A stretch of DNA of 64,000 bases, from positions 1 through 64,000 of the forward strand of contig VMSP01000110.1 in the NCBI GenBank assembly GCA_013792135.1. Direction: 5' to 3'. This document shows, piece by piece, positions 25,814 to 34,143 of this stretch. The position numbers were made by a program, and so were the translations under genes. The stretch's first letter is position 1; each line of letters begins with the position of its first letter. The notes beneath the pieces are model-generated. The model was not told the origin of the DNA. It did not search any database and saw only the letters and a list, made by a program, of their open reading frames with translations. This stretch comes from Desulfocapsa sp. (GTDB lineage Bacteria; Desulfobacterota; Desulfobulbia; Desulfobulbales; Desulfocapsaceae).

Positions 25814-28663
25814 TCAGGCTTTCCTGATATTGGTTTTGATATATTTCAACGGCGGTGTTCCGGTCCATTTACAGGCCACGTTGGGAGGCAGCAGGACATT
25901 GGTGTTGAATCCCTTGAATTGCGGGTATTTGGGGTCGCCCTCCAATCCATATTTATGGCCAAAGCCACCAGCGGCACCCAAAACTCCCTGGCGGATATCC
26001 CAGGTGACAAACGCCCTGGCTTTGGTTTCACCCCAGGGTGAGGCAATCACCACTTCGTCACCATTGGTAATGCCAAGGTTCTTGGCATCCACAAAATTGA
26101 TCCAAACCGGGTTGGTGCTGCATTGTTTCATCAGGGCTACATTCCAGAAGGTGCTGGTATGTTCATGTTCCAGGACCCGGAAATATCCAGTGATCATGGG
26201 AAAGGTCTCATCTGGCTGGAGTTCCGGCCAGTCGGCCCAAGGGTCTTTGTAGTCGGGCAGGCCGTCCACCCCGTTTTCTTCGGCTAGAGGATTCATGAAA
26301 TTGTATTTGCCGGTCTTGGTGCTGCCGGAAGAACCATAGCCGGCTGGTGGATTCATGGATCCCCATTCCTTGTACTTGTAAAATTCCTGTTGATGGGTGA
26401 CGTGATAGCCCACCTTGCGCAGCTCGTCGAGGCTGATCTCCTGGTTGCGCATCTGGTTTTCCATGTATTCCTCGTCGCTCTTCCAGGGGAAGTATTCACC
26501 AAAGCCTAGCCTTCTAGCCAGTTCCGAGAAGATGGAGACGATGGAGCGGGACTGGTACATGGGGTTGATGGCCTTTTGCCCCAGAGAGATGAAGGCCTCA
26601 TACATCCAGTCGGTGACCACCCGGCTCTGTTCCAGATAGGTGCAGTCCGGCAGTACCACGTCACAGAGTTCGGTGGTATTGGACATGAAACAGTCAATGG
26701 AACAGGAGAATTCCAGCTTTTCAATGGCCCGCCTGATTGATGGTTCATTGCCGCTGGACATGACCGGATTGCCAAAATAGCAGAGCATGGCCTTGAGTTT
26801 GCCCGCGTCCACATCCTTTTCAAAATAGCCGGGGATCCAGCCGCTCCAGAGATGGCCTTTGTCGAGTTTGACCTTGGCCGTATTGTTCGGCGGTTTGGGT
26901 TGGTCGCTGCCCCAGGGAGAGGCCAGTTTGAATTTGCTGATCAGTCCAGGGCCACCGGGGGCGTCAAAGCAACCCATGAGTCCATTTAAGGCAATCAGGG
27001 CCTGGACGGCGTGCAGGGTGTTGGCGCCCTGAGCAACCCCGGTCCAGGAATTGGCGCCGGCGGCCGGAGCAGCAGCGGCAAACTCATGGGCCAACCGCCG
27101 GATGGTCTCGGCTGAGACCCCGCAGATCTCTGCGGCCCACTCGGGGGTGCGTTCAATGCCATCCTCCAGTCCCAGCAGTCGTTTCTGGAAAGCGTCAAAG
27201 CCATAGGTCCAGTTCTCGACAAACTCCTTATCGTACAACCCTTCTTTAACAATGACATGACACATGCCCATAGCCATGGCCCCGTCCGTACCGGGTTTGA
27301 TGGCGATCCACTCGGTGGCAATGGTTGCGGTTTCGCAACGGCGGGGGTCAACCACCACCAGCTTGGCCCCGTTTTTGACCGCCTGTTTGAGCAGAGTGAC
27401 CTTGCGTTGTCCGGCTGAGGTGGCCAGTTCGTTGATGCCAAAGAGGAGGATGAACTTGGAGTTGGCATAGTCAATCCAGGGTCGTTTCTCGCTGTAGTTT
27501 TTTTCGTTGGCCATGCGCGCCGGATTGTCGCACATCTGGCGATGGGTTGTTTTATTAGGGGTGCCGTAGGCTGCCATTACCGCCTCATAGCACCACATGT
27601 TGAAGTCATTGCCCTGATGAAATCCAACCTGGACTGGATCGATTCTTTTCAGGTTTTCAATCGTCCGCTTCATTGCTTCATCCCAGCTTGCCTTACGGAA
27701 TCGGCCGTTTTCCTTGATCAGCGGAGTCTTGAGGCGATAGGCGCTATAGGTGTTGTTATGGGCGTTGGCCCCTTTGATACAGAGGCGGCCGCCGCCCTTT
27801 GGGTCGCCGGCCAGGCCCTTGCAGCCGGTGATGATATCGTCTTTGACCTTGACCTCCTGTCCACAGAGTCCCAGGCAGATGTAACAATGGGTATTGACGC
27901 TGCGCATCTTCCCCGTTACCTCAGTCCCTTCAACGATGGTGGTGTACTCCTCACCCAGATCGAGAGTGATGACCGCCGCCGCCATCTGCTCGAGGATGGT
28001 GACATAGGCATGGCTTGTGGCCTGGTCAGCGAGCATGGAAAAAGAGAACATCCGTTCGTTGAAGAGATAACTCATGGTCAACTCAGAGAGACCGCGGTAG
28101 AAATCACTTTTGGCGGCAGAGGCCAGCACCGCGCAGAATTCCACGGTCCAGCCCATAAGGTGGTTGCGCAGAAAAGTAAACTGCTTTTCCTGATCCTCGT
28201 TGTTATAGGCCGCGCGTTCCGCCAGATAGCGCATGAATTCGAGTTCGACAGCGATATGGTCATCAAGATCAAAATAATCGGGATTCTTGTGGACTCCGGC
28301 TGCATTCAAGGCGGCGCGCATGGCGACAACCGGTTCCTGCATGACCAGCGGTTCCCGGGTGGCGTAGCAGGATTCATAAGGAAAGGCCGGATTGTTGCCG
28401 GCGTTCAAGAAAAGGTCGGCATATTCGTAGCGCAGCTCACTGAAGACCTCTTGTGCCGTTCCTGACTGGAGACCTGAGGTCATCTTGGTCAGGCCGGAAC
28501 AGAAATCCTGGATGGTGCAGACCTCTTGCAGTGCATCGATCCGATCTGAAAAATCACGGTTCTTCATCTGATCTATCAGATGGAGGGGGATCTCGTCTCG
28601 ATACATGGCTGAGAGAAAGTGATACATCTTGGCCCGGGCCAGGTTTATTGCTTTATTATCCAT
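25814..28663 (-). CDS. TorD-like chaperone fused to a molybdopterin oxidoreductase
   Basis: A single 949-residue frame. Residues about 1-215 are a TorD/DmsD-type chaperone domain (FPYESCYATRE, DDHIAVELEFMRYLAE). Residues about 255-949 are a DMSO-reductase-family enzyme with a [4Fe-4S] site (C260, C263, C267, C295), a likely molybdenum ligand C378 in RQMCDNPAR, and a C-terminal guanylate-binding domain. There is no Tat signal, so it acts in the cytoplasm. No iron-sulfur or membrane-anchor subunit gene is adjacent. GGAGG precedes the ATG. Substrate unknown; it is nearest in look to polysulfide/thiosulfate-type reductases. A candidate sigma-54 site lies 55 bp upstream. Confidence 0.85.
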   Translation of the reverse strand: MDNKAINLARAKMYHFLSAMYRDEIPLHLIDQMKNRDFSDRIDALQEVCTIQDFCSGLTKMTSGLQSGTAQEVFSELRYEYADLFLNAGNNPAFPYESCYATREPLVMQEPVVAMRAALNAAGVHKNPDYFDLDDHIAVELEFMRYLAERAAYNNEDQEKQFTFLRNHLMGWTVEFCAVLASAAKSDFYRGLSELTMSYLFNERMFSFSMLADQATSHAYVTILEQMAAAVITLDLGEEYTTIVEGTEVTGKMRSVNTHCYICLGLCGQEVKVKDDIITGCKGLAGDPKGGGRLCIKGANAHNNTYSAYRLKTPLIKENGRFRKASWDEAMKRTIENLKRIDPVQVGFHQGNDFNMWCYEAVMAAYGTPNKTTHRQMCDNPARMANEKNYSEKRPWIDYANSKFILLFGINELATSAGQRKVTLLKQAVKNGAKLVVVDPRRCETATIATEWIAIKPGTDGAMAMGMCHVIVKEGLYDKEFVENWTYGFDAFQKRLLGLEDGIERTPEWAAEICGVSAETIRRLAHEFAAAAPAAGANSWTGVAQGANTLHAVQALIALNGLMGCFDAPGGPGLISKFKLASPWGSDQPKPPNNTAKVKLDKGHLWSGWIPGYFEKDVDAGKLKAMLCYFGNPVMSSGNEPSIRRAIEKLEFSCSIDCFMSNTTELCDVVLPDCTYLEQSRVVTDWMYEAFISLGQKAINPMYQSRSIVSIFSELARRLGFGEYFPWKSDEEYMENQMRNQEISLDELRKVGYHVTHQQEFYKYKEWGSMNPPAGYGSSGSTKTGKYNFMNPLAEENGVDGLPDYKDPWADWPELQPDETFPMITGYFRVLEHEHTSTFWNVALMKQCSTNPVWINFVDAKNLGITNGDEVVIASPWGETKARAFVTWDIRQGVLGAAGGFGHKYGLEGDPKYPQFKGFNTNVLLPPNVACKWTGTPPLKYIKTNIRKA

Positions 28664-28717
28664 GGGAAAATATCCTCCAATTATGATGGGGAAGTTGTGA
28701 GTAGTGAGTGGGTAGGG

Positions 28718-28733
28718 TGCATTTCATGCACCA
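28718..28733 (-). promoter_or_regulatory. Candidate sigma-54 promoter within a palindrome
   Basis: On the minus strand TGGTGCATGAAATGCA has GG-N10-GC spacing and TGCA at -12. The same bases form the palindrome ggtgcat-ttc-atgcacc (28716-28732), so a dimeric repressor site is the alternative reading. It lies 55-70 bp before the molybdopterin gene. Confidence 0.4.
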
Positions 28734-28768
28734 TTTGTACCGTCACAAACTGTCTTGTTCGTTATCTG

Positions 28769-29155
28769 TCAGACGTTGATACTGCTTTTCTTGTCTTTTC
28801 CTTTCAGGACCTTCTCTACTTTTTCTTCGAGCTCGTCCCGGTCGATGGGCTTGACACAGTATTCGTCCGCCCCCAGGCTGATGGCCTCGCGGGCTGTCTC
28901 CACGGTTGGATAGCCGGTGAGCATGATGGCCCGCATTGCCGGAGTATCTATCTTCAGCAGTTCCAGTACTTCAATGCCGCTCATTTTTTTTAACTTGATG
29001 TCAAGGATGGCCAGATCCACCTTATTGGCCTTTGCGTAGGCAATAGCCTCGTCTTCTTCGGTAAAGGTGTGCACATTATGACCTTTTTTTGTCAAAATCT
29101 TTCCAATAAGCACGGTTGCATCCTGTACATCATCCAATGCTAATATTTCAGCCAT
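28769..29155 (-). CDS. Single-domain response regulator
   Basis: A 128-residue receiver with the phospho-acceptor in LAILDIKLKKMSG, the threonine in IMLTGYPT and the lysine in YCVKPIDR. The first acidic pair is only partly kept (LALDDVQD). GGAGG precedes the ATG. It follows the membrane kinase gene by 83 bp on the same strand and is the likely target of that kinase. Confidence 0.9.
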   Translation of the reverse strand: MAEILALDDVQDATVLIGKILTKKGHNVHTFTEEDEAIAYAKANKVDLAILDIKLKKMSGIEVLELLKIDTPAMRAIMLTGYPTVETAREAISLGADEYCVKPIDRDELEEKVEKVLKGKDKKSSINV

Positions 29156-29238
29156 GATTTACCTCCAATAGGTTGTTTTATTCGACCATCTCTTTGATGA
29201 CTGTATCCAGGTTCATCAACTTCTTGTTTTTTTAAATA

Positions 29239-30807
29239 TTATTCGCGTACACTTGCTGCCTCAACCAGCACAGCTGGAAGTTTGATGTGAAAGGCCGTTC
29301 CTTGAGCCTTTTCTCCTGATTGTTGGTTGGTTACCGGGCTTTCCACTTCTATTCGTCCCCCATGGTCTTGAATGATTCCGTAGGAAACCGAGAGGCCCAG
29401 ACCCGTTCCCTTACCCACTGATTTGGTGGTAAAGAATGGATCGAAGATTCTGGCCCGGATCTTTTCCGGGATTCCATGGCCGGTATCCTGGACCGTGGCC
29501 ACAACTTCATGGGTGATGGAATCATAGCGGGAGATCATGGTCAGATCGCCTGAGCCCTGCTGCTCCATGGCATGATGGGCATTGTTGACCAAATTGACGA
29601 AGACCTGCCGCAATCTTTCGGTGTCGCCGACAATAAGCGATAGATCCGGGGTAAAATCCTGATGAACAGTGATGTGGTCCATGTTAAGGGAGTGCTGGGT
29701 TACGGCAATTACATCCATCAGGATTTCATTGATGGAGACATCTTCGCGGGCGCTTTCCGATTGACGGGAAAACTTGAGCAGATCGGCCACAATTTTTCGG
29801 CAGGCCTTGGTCTGTCGTTCAATGATGGCCAGATTCTGTCCCGGTTCACTTTCAGCAGAAAAATCATCCATCATCAGTTGTGCGTAGCCAAGGATAACGC
29901 CCAAGGGGGTGTTGATCTCATGGGCTACACCTGCAGCCATCTGGCCCACCGAGGCCATTTTTTCACTGGCTGCCAGTTGTTCCATCATGATCTTGATCCG
30001 GGTGAGATCTTTGACAATGGCGTCACAGCCGCTAAATTTGTTATTTTCATCGTAAATGGCGGTGGCCGATAAAAGAACAGAAATGCCGGTTCCGTCGGCC
30101 TTGGCAAACTCTACCTCCAGATCTTCAACAAATCCCTGAGAGCGTAGAACATTATGATAGCTTTTCAGCTCATCCTCATTTTTGAAAATATCGACGAGGT
30201 TCAGGTCCGGGGGGCCTTCGACGGGATAGCCGAGCATCTCGAAACCGGAGTTGTTCATGGTCAAAAGGTGATTTTTGGCATCGCTGAAAAAGACCATGTC
30301 TTTTGAGTTGTTGAACAGATTACGGAATTTATTTTCCGAGGCCGAGAGCTCAAGGGTTCTTTCTTCAACCATCTCTTCCAGGTGCAGATTCATCTTCTGC
30401 AGTTGGTCGGCCGCGATTTCCAGTTGATCATAGGCCTCTTTCAGGCTTCTGGCCTTGCGGTTAATGGCCTGGTATCCTTCAATCCCTTTATGGTAATAAA
30501 TGGTGACGGCTGCCAGGGAGATCATGAACAGGGTGTTGGCGCCTCCAGAAATGGGGTTGACAATACGCCAGGCCTCTTGGTTGCCGGAAAACAAAAGGAT
30601 ATGCTTGAGTAAATGTCCCGTGGCCCGGGAGATGGCAAAAGTGGCAAGAGTCAGGCAAAAGTAAAAGAGAAATCCCCAGAGGAAATTCTCCGGCTGTTTT
30701 TTGATCAGTAACCAGGCATAGCGCAGAGAAAGAAATGAAAAAAGAATGATACACAGAGAGCCCACCATGTCAGTGACAATGGCGGGAAAAAGGGGAAGAC
30801 TTGTCAT
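29239..30807 (-). CDS. Membrane PAS sensor histidine kinase
   Basis: A 522-residue kinase with three N-terminal membrane helices (within 1-110), a coiled coil (about 115-155), a PAS domain (about 158-275), HisKA with [17 protein letters not shown], and HATPase with [17 protein letters not shown] and GTGLGLSV. Its ATG overlaps the stop of the upstream membrane-protein gene in an ATGA junction, which suggests the two form one sensor. A receiver gene follows. Confidence 0.9.
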   Translation of the reverse strand: MTSLPLFPAIVTDMVGSLCIILFSFLSLRYAWLLIKKQPENFLWGFLFYFCLTLATFAISRATGHLLKHILLFSGNQEAWRIVNPISGGANTLFMISLAAVTIYYHKGIEGYQAINRKARSLKEAYDQLEIAADQLQKMNLHLEEMVEERTLELSASENKFRNLFNNSKDMVFFSDAKNHLLTMNNSGFEMLGYPVEGPPDLNLVDIFKNEDELKSYHNVLRSQGFVEDLEVEFAKADGTGISVLLSATAIYDENNKFSGCDAIVKDLTRIKIMMEQLAASEKMASVGQMAAGVAHEINTPLGVILGYAQLMMDDFSAESEPGQNLAIIERQTKACRKIVADLLKFSRQSESAREDVSINEILMDVIAVTQHSLNMDHITVHQDFTPDLSLIVGDTERLRQVFVNLVNNAHHAMEQQGSGDLTMISRYDSITHEVVATVQDTGHGIPEKIRARIFDPFFTTKSVGKGTGLGLSVSYGIIQDHGGRIEVESPVTNQQSGEKAQGTAFHIKLPAVLVEAASVRE

Positions 30808-31274
30808 TTTTCTTCCTCCTTATCTATGCTGCGATAGAGGGAACGCATGCAAAGAAAGAGGAAAATGAGTGCCGGCACGCTGAGCAGGTGGTCCAAGGTG
30901 GCACAGTAATAGATGACTTTGATACTGGTAATGGGACCTGAAATCTGTGACGAAAAATATCCTGAGGGACGGATTATGTCGGAATTATCAATGTGAAATC
31001 CCAGCCAGTGTCCGGAAAAGGCCAGGATATTCCAGAGGATCATCAGGACGCAGAAGATCTGGAGATAGCGCCAGCCCTTGCCGGGAAAGGCGCTTCGTCT
31101 CACGTCCCAGAAAAGATAGCTTAAGGCTGCCGCAAAAAAGAGATGGGCCAGCTGATGGACATAAATGCCCTCCGGAGGGGCGTGGGCTTGTAATGCCCAG
31201 GCCTGATCCGGGGCAAGAAGCAATGCCAGGGGCAGGTACAGGGCAAATATGTTGAATTTTCTTGTTATGTTCAT
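30804..31274 (-). CDS. Four-helix membrane protein coupled to a sensor kinase
   Basis: A 156-residue protein with a signal-like first helix (ending PDQAWA) and about three or four further helices. Histidines recur in or next to the helices (VHQLAHLFF, GHWLGFH, LDHLLSVPAL), which could bind haem or a metal. It is translationally coupled to the kinase downstream and follows a candidate sigma-54 promoter. I do not recognise a named family; a sensory membrane partner is the inference. Confidence 0.6.
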   Translation of the reverse strand: MNITRKFNIFALYLPLALLLAPDQAWALQAHAPPEGIYVHQLAHLFFAAALSYLFWDVRRSAFPGKGWRYLQIFCVLMILWNILAFSGHWLGFHIDNSDIIRPSGYFSSQISGPITSIKVIYYCATLDHLLSVPALIFLFLCMRSLYRSIDKEEEK

Positions 31275-31582
31275 ATGGTTATGGAGCAGGCATTGCTTTT
31301 GCCTGGAAGTTAATGGATGGATATCAGGTCAATATCATTCTGCTATGCACATTGAGCGCCAGAAAAAGAAAGGAAGTGGGAAAAGAGTAAATGTCCTTTT
31401 ATATTAACACATTATGTGTCCGTTCGTTGTGGGGCTGTTATGACGGATGTAGTGGTTCCTCTTGAATCTCTATTCAGAGGCTGCAACAAAAAAGAGACAG
31501 TGAAACATTCAAGTGTCACCTGCTTTCCGGATGGTGATTGTTCCGGCAGAAGCAGGAGGATAGAGAAGGTGTTGAGGGACTT
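31275..31582 (-). other. 308-bp gap with the promoter of the sensor operon
   Basis: No coding region is supported here. The only clear signal is the GG-N10-GC site at 31346-31361, reading away from the sigma-54 activator gene. Confidence 0.5.
31346..31361 (-). promoter_or_regulatory. Candidate sigma-54 (-24/-12) promoter
   Basis: Minus-strand TGGCGCTCAATGTGCA matches TGGCAC-N5-TTGCA at 5 of 6 and 4 of 5 positions with correct GG-N10-GC spacing. It lies 72 bp before the four-helix protein/kinase/receiver operon and just downstream of a sigma-54 activator gene. Confidence 0.55.
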
Positions 31583-33004
31583 TCAGGTTGTTCTGAAGGT
31601 GTCAGCATCAATCTGATAACGGCGCATCAGGCGTTGAAAGGCCTGTCGCTCCATGCCGCTGGTTTTGGCCGCAGCCGAGACGTTGCCTTTGGAGCCTGTC
31701 AGGCAGTGACGCAGGTATGAGCTGGTGAAGGGAGCGATCACCTTTTCCTTGGCCTGTCGATAGGGAAGTTGATAGACGCAGGCTGGAACTTGACTCTGCG
31801 TTTCTCCGTTCTTGCCGTTATCTTCAAAACTTGTCAGCTCATGCGGGGTAATTTTACGGCTGTCCGAGAGCAGTACCGCTCGGTTGATGATGTTCTGCAG
31901 TTGCCGGACATTACCCTTCCATTGCTTGCGCATGAGAAATTGCAGAGCCTCGGGGGTGAATTCCATCCCTTCCCGATCATATTCCTGGGCATACATGACC
32001 AGAAAATGCTGAGCCAGTAAGGGGATATCTTCTTTGATCTCTGTCAAGGTGGGCAGAGTGACAGTCATCACGTTCAGGCGGTAAAAAAGATCTTCCCGAA
32101 ATTCCCCTTTGGCCATTTTGGCCTCAAGATCCTGATTGGTGGCGGCAAGCACCCGGACATCAACCTTGAAGGTCTTGGTTTGTCCCAGAGGCTGGATCTC
32201 CTTTTCCTGCAGGACCCTCAGGAGTTTTGTCTGGAGCCCCAGGGGGAGATCGGCAATTTCATCAAGGAAGATGGTGGAGCCATCCGCCTCAAGAAAGAGG
32301 CCGGTTTTGTCATGATCGGCGCCGGTAAAGGCTCCCCTGCAATAGCCAAACAGTTCACTCTCCAAGATATGTTCAGGAAGGGCAGGACAGTTGATGGTGA
32401 TCATTTTTTTTTCTGCCCGTTTACTCATGGCATGGATGGTGCGGGCAGCAACTTCCTTGCCGGTGCCTGATTCTCCACGAATGAGCACGGTGGCATCGCT
32501 TTGTCCCAGCCGGGATAAAAGATCAATGGTTCGTCGTAATGGCGGTGAGTGACCGATAAACCCGGTCAGTGCACTGGTGCTGCTCAGACGCTGCTGGAGA
32601 TGCAGATTTTCCCGCAACAGGTATGTCCGCTCAAGTGCGCGTGTGACCACCTGGCTGATCTTGTTGTTGTCAAAGGGCTTTTCAAAAAAGTCATAGGCGC
32701 CGTCTTTCAGGGCCTGCACGGCTATCTCAATGGTTCCATAGCCGGTCATGATGATGGTGCTGATGGTGGAATCAATGGCATGGATGGACTGCAGGAGCTG
32801 CAGGCCATCCATGTCCGGCATGATAATGTCGGTGAGCACCACATCAGGCTTCCAGCTCCTGACCAGTTCCAGGGCCTCGAGGCTGGATGTTGTCAAGACG
32901 ACCTCGCAGTCGCATTTTTTGGACAGGACTTTCTTAAGCAGGTTAAGAAGATCCCGTTCATCGTCCACAATCAGCAGACGGGTTGGTTTTTGTTCCTGAG
33001 GCAT
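31583..33004 (-). CDS. Sigma-54-dependent NtrC-family response regulator
   Basis: A 473-residue activator with a receiver (phospho-acceptor in VVLTDIIMPDMDG), an AAA+ domain (Walker A GESGTGKE, sigma-54 loop GAFTGA, DEIADLP Walker B region) and a C-terminal Fis-like helix-turn-helix (GNVSAAAKTSGMERQAFQRL). It is probably driven by the sensor operon downstream, which has a candidate sigma-54 promoter; the molybdopterin gene is the other likely target. Confidence 0.93.
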   Translation of the reverse strand: MPQEQKPTRLLIVDDERDLLNLLKKVLSKKCDCEVVLTTSSLEALELVRSWKPDVVLTDIIMPDMDGLQLLQSIHAIDSTISTIIMTGYGTIEIAVQALKDGAYDFFEKPFDNNKISQVVTRALERTYLLRENLHLQQRLSSTSALTGFIGHSPPLRRTIDLLSRLGQSDATVLIRGESGTGKEVAARTIHAMSKRAEKKMITINCPALPEHILESELFGYCRGAFTGADHDKTGLFLEADGSTIFLDEIADLPLGLQTKLLRVLQEKEIQPLGQTKTFKVDVRVLAATNQDLEAKMAKGEFREDLFYRLNVMTVTLPTLTEIKEDIPLLAQHFLVMYAQEYDREGMEFTPEALQFLMRKQWKGNVRQLQNIINRAVLLSDSRKITPHELTSFEDNGKNGETQSQVPACVYQLPYRQAKEKVIAPFTSSYLRHCLTGSKGNVSAAAKTSGMERQAFQRLMRRYQIDADTFRTT

Positions 33005-33010
33005 ATGTTT

Positions 33011-34048
33011 TTATCCTTGAGAATCCTTGATCATGGCTTGAAAATATTGTTGCACAAATCGTCCGGAAACCGTGTCGAAAATTGTAAATCTCAGGCTGCC
33101 GGTTGGAGGAAACTCACCGGTGAGGGCGAGAAAAATATCACGCGAGGTGGCTTGTATAGCTTCGTTCAGCCTGTTTTGTGTCTCCATGTCGAGACCGGAG
33201 CGGCATCTTAAGGGGCGATTGGCGTGCAGGAGACAGGCCTGGTCCACCAGGAGCGGGCAGGAAAGGGTGTGGCTTGCTGCAAGCTGTCGGGCAGCTTCTT
33301 CCGAAGTGCCGCCCTCTGCCTTCTGCCTCTTTCTGAGCCGGCAAGAAGCCTCGCCTGCCCGCTCCATGGCGGTCAGGCGCTGTTCCCGGTTTAACTGTCG
33401 ATTCAAGGTGTGGCTGATATGGACGGCCTCTATCAATTCCATCTCGAAATAGGCATGACAGCATTTTTCGGTATCCAGTTCCAGAGGGTCAATTCCTGCT
33501 TGCTGGGCCAGGTTTTCCGCTTCCTGCAGGATTGCCGAATATTCGGACAGAAAGGGCAGCAGATTAACGGTTTCTTTGTCCTCGATGCTCGGCGTACGCG
33601 CGCTCAGTTGCCCCTGTTGTTTACCATACTTGCGCAATAGTTTCCACTGACTGTAGTTTCCGGGAGTTACCCGGGCGGGCTTGAGTTTTTTTTCGGTGAG
33701 TTTCAGCCCCAGTCCGCGTCTCAGCAGATAGGCAGAGATAAAGGTGCCGGTACGGCCCAGGCCATGGCGGCAATGGATCAGGACTTTTTTCTTCAGATAA
33801 AGGGCCTCGTCGAGCCATTGCAGCGCCTGCTCCATCAACTCCATATCCGGCGCGCATTCATCCGGAATAGGAAGATAATAGACCTCAAATCCTGATTCCT
33901 GCTCAATTTGGTACAGATCACAGAATTCTCCGCACAGATTGACAATGGCATCAATCCCCTGTTTCTTGATAGCGTCAAGATCATCATAGGACATGGGGGC
34001 GGAGCCGGCAGCCAGTTGGCTGGTAAGCCAGTTTACGGTATAAGGCAT
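33011..34048 (-). CDS. Dual-specificity-type protein phosphatase fused to a YkgJ-like cysteine cluster
   Basis: A 345-residue protein; ATG 34048 is preferred to a TTG 18 bp upstream. Residues about 1-150 form a cysteine-based phosphatase with the P-loop HCRHGLGRTG (CX5R) and an upstream general-acid region PIPDECAPD. Residues about 195-290 resemble the YkgJ Fe/Zn-binding family (EKCCHAYFEME, then SCPLLVDQACLLHANRPLRCR-like spacing ending in RPLRCR). The gene lies 7 bp before the sigma-54 activator, in the same operon, so it may dephosphorylate a partner in that circuit. Confidence 0.8.
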   Translation of the reverse strand: MPYTVNWLTSQLAAGSAPMSYDDLDAIKKQGIDAIVNLCGEFCDLYQIEQESGFEVYYLPIPDECAPDMELMEQALQWLDEALYLKKKVLIHCRHGLGRTGTFISAYLLRRGLGLKLTEKKLKPARVTPGNYSQWKLLRKYGKQQGQLSARTPSIEDKETVNLLPFLSEYSAILQEAENLAQQAGIDPLELDTEKCCHAYFEMELIEAVHISHTLNRQLNREQRLTAMERAGEASCRLRKRQKAEGGTSEEAARQLAASHTLSCPLLVDQACLLHANRPLRCRSGLDMETQNRLNEAIQATSRDIFLALTGEFPPTGSLRFTIFDTVSGRFVQQYFQAMIKDSQG

Positions 34049-34143
34049 GATACTGTTTTTTTGCAATTTTGAGGGAATTCTGCACTTTTTTGCAGAAAAT
34101 TTTATGTACGGCTCTTTATAACATTGGATTCATGTTCTTTATA

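Noticed and set aside
27542-28465. A 307-codon plus-strand open frame
   Set aside because: It is antisense to the TorD-molybdopterin gene, without a ribosome site or known domain.
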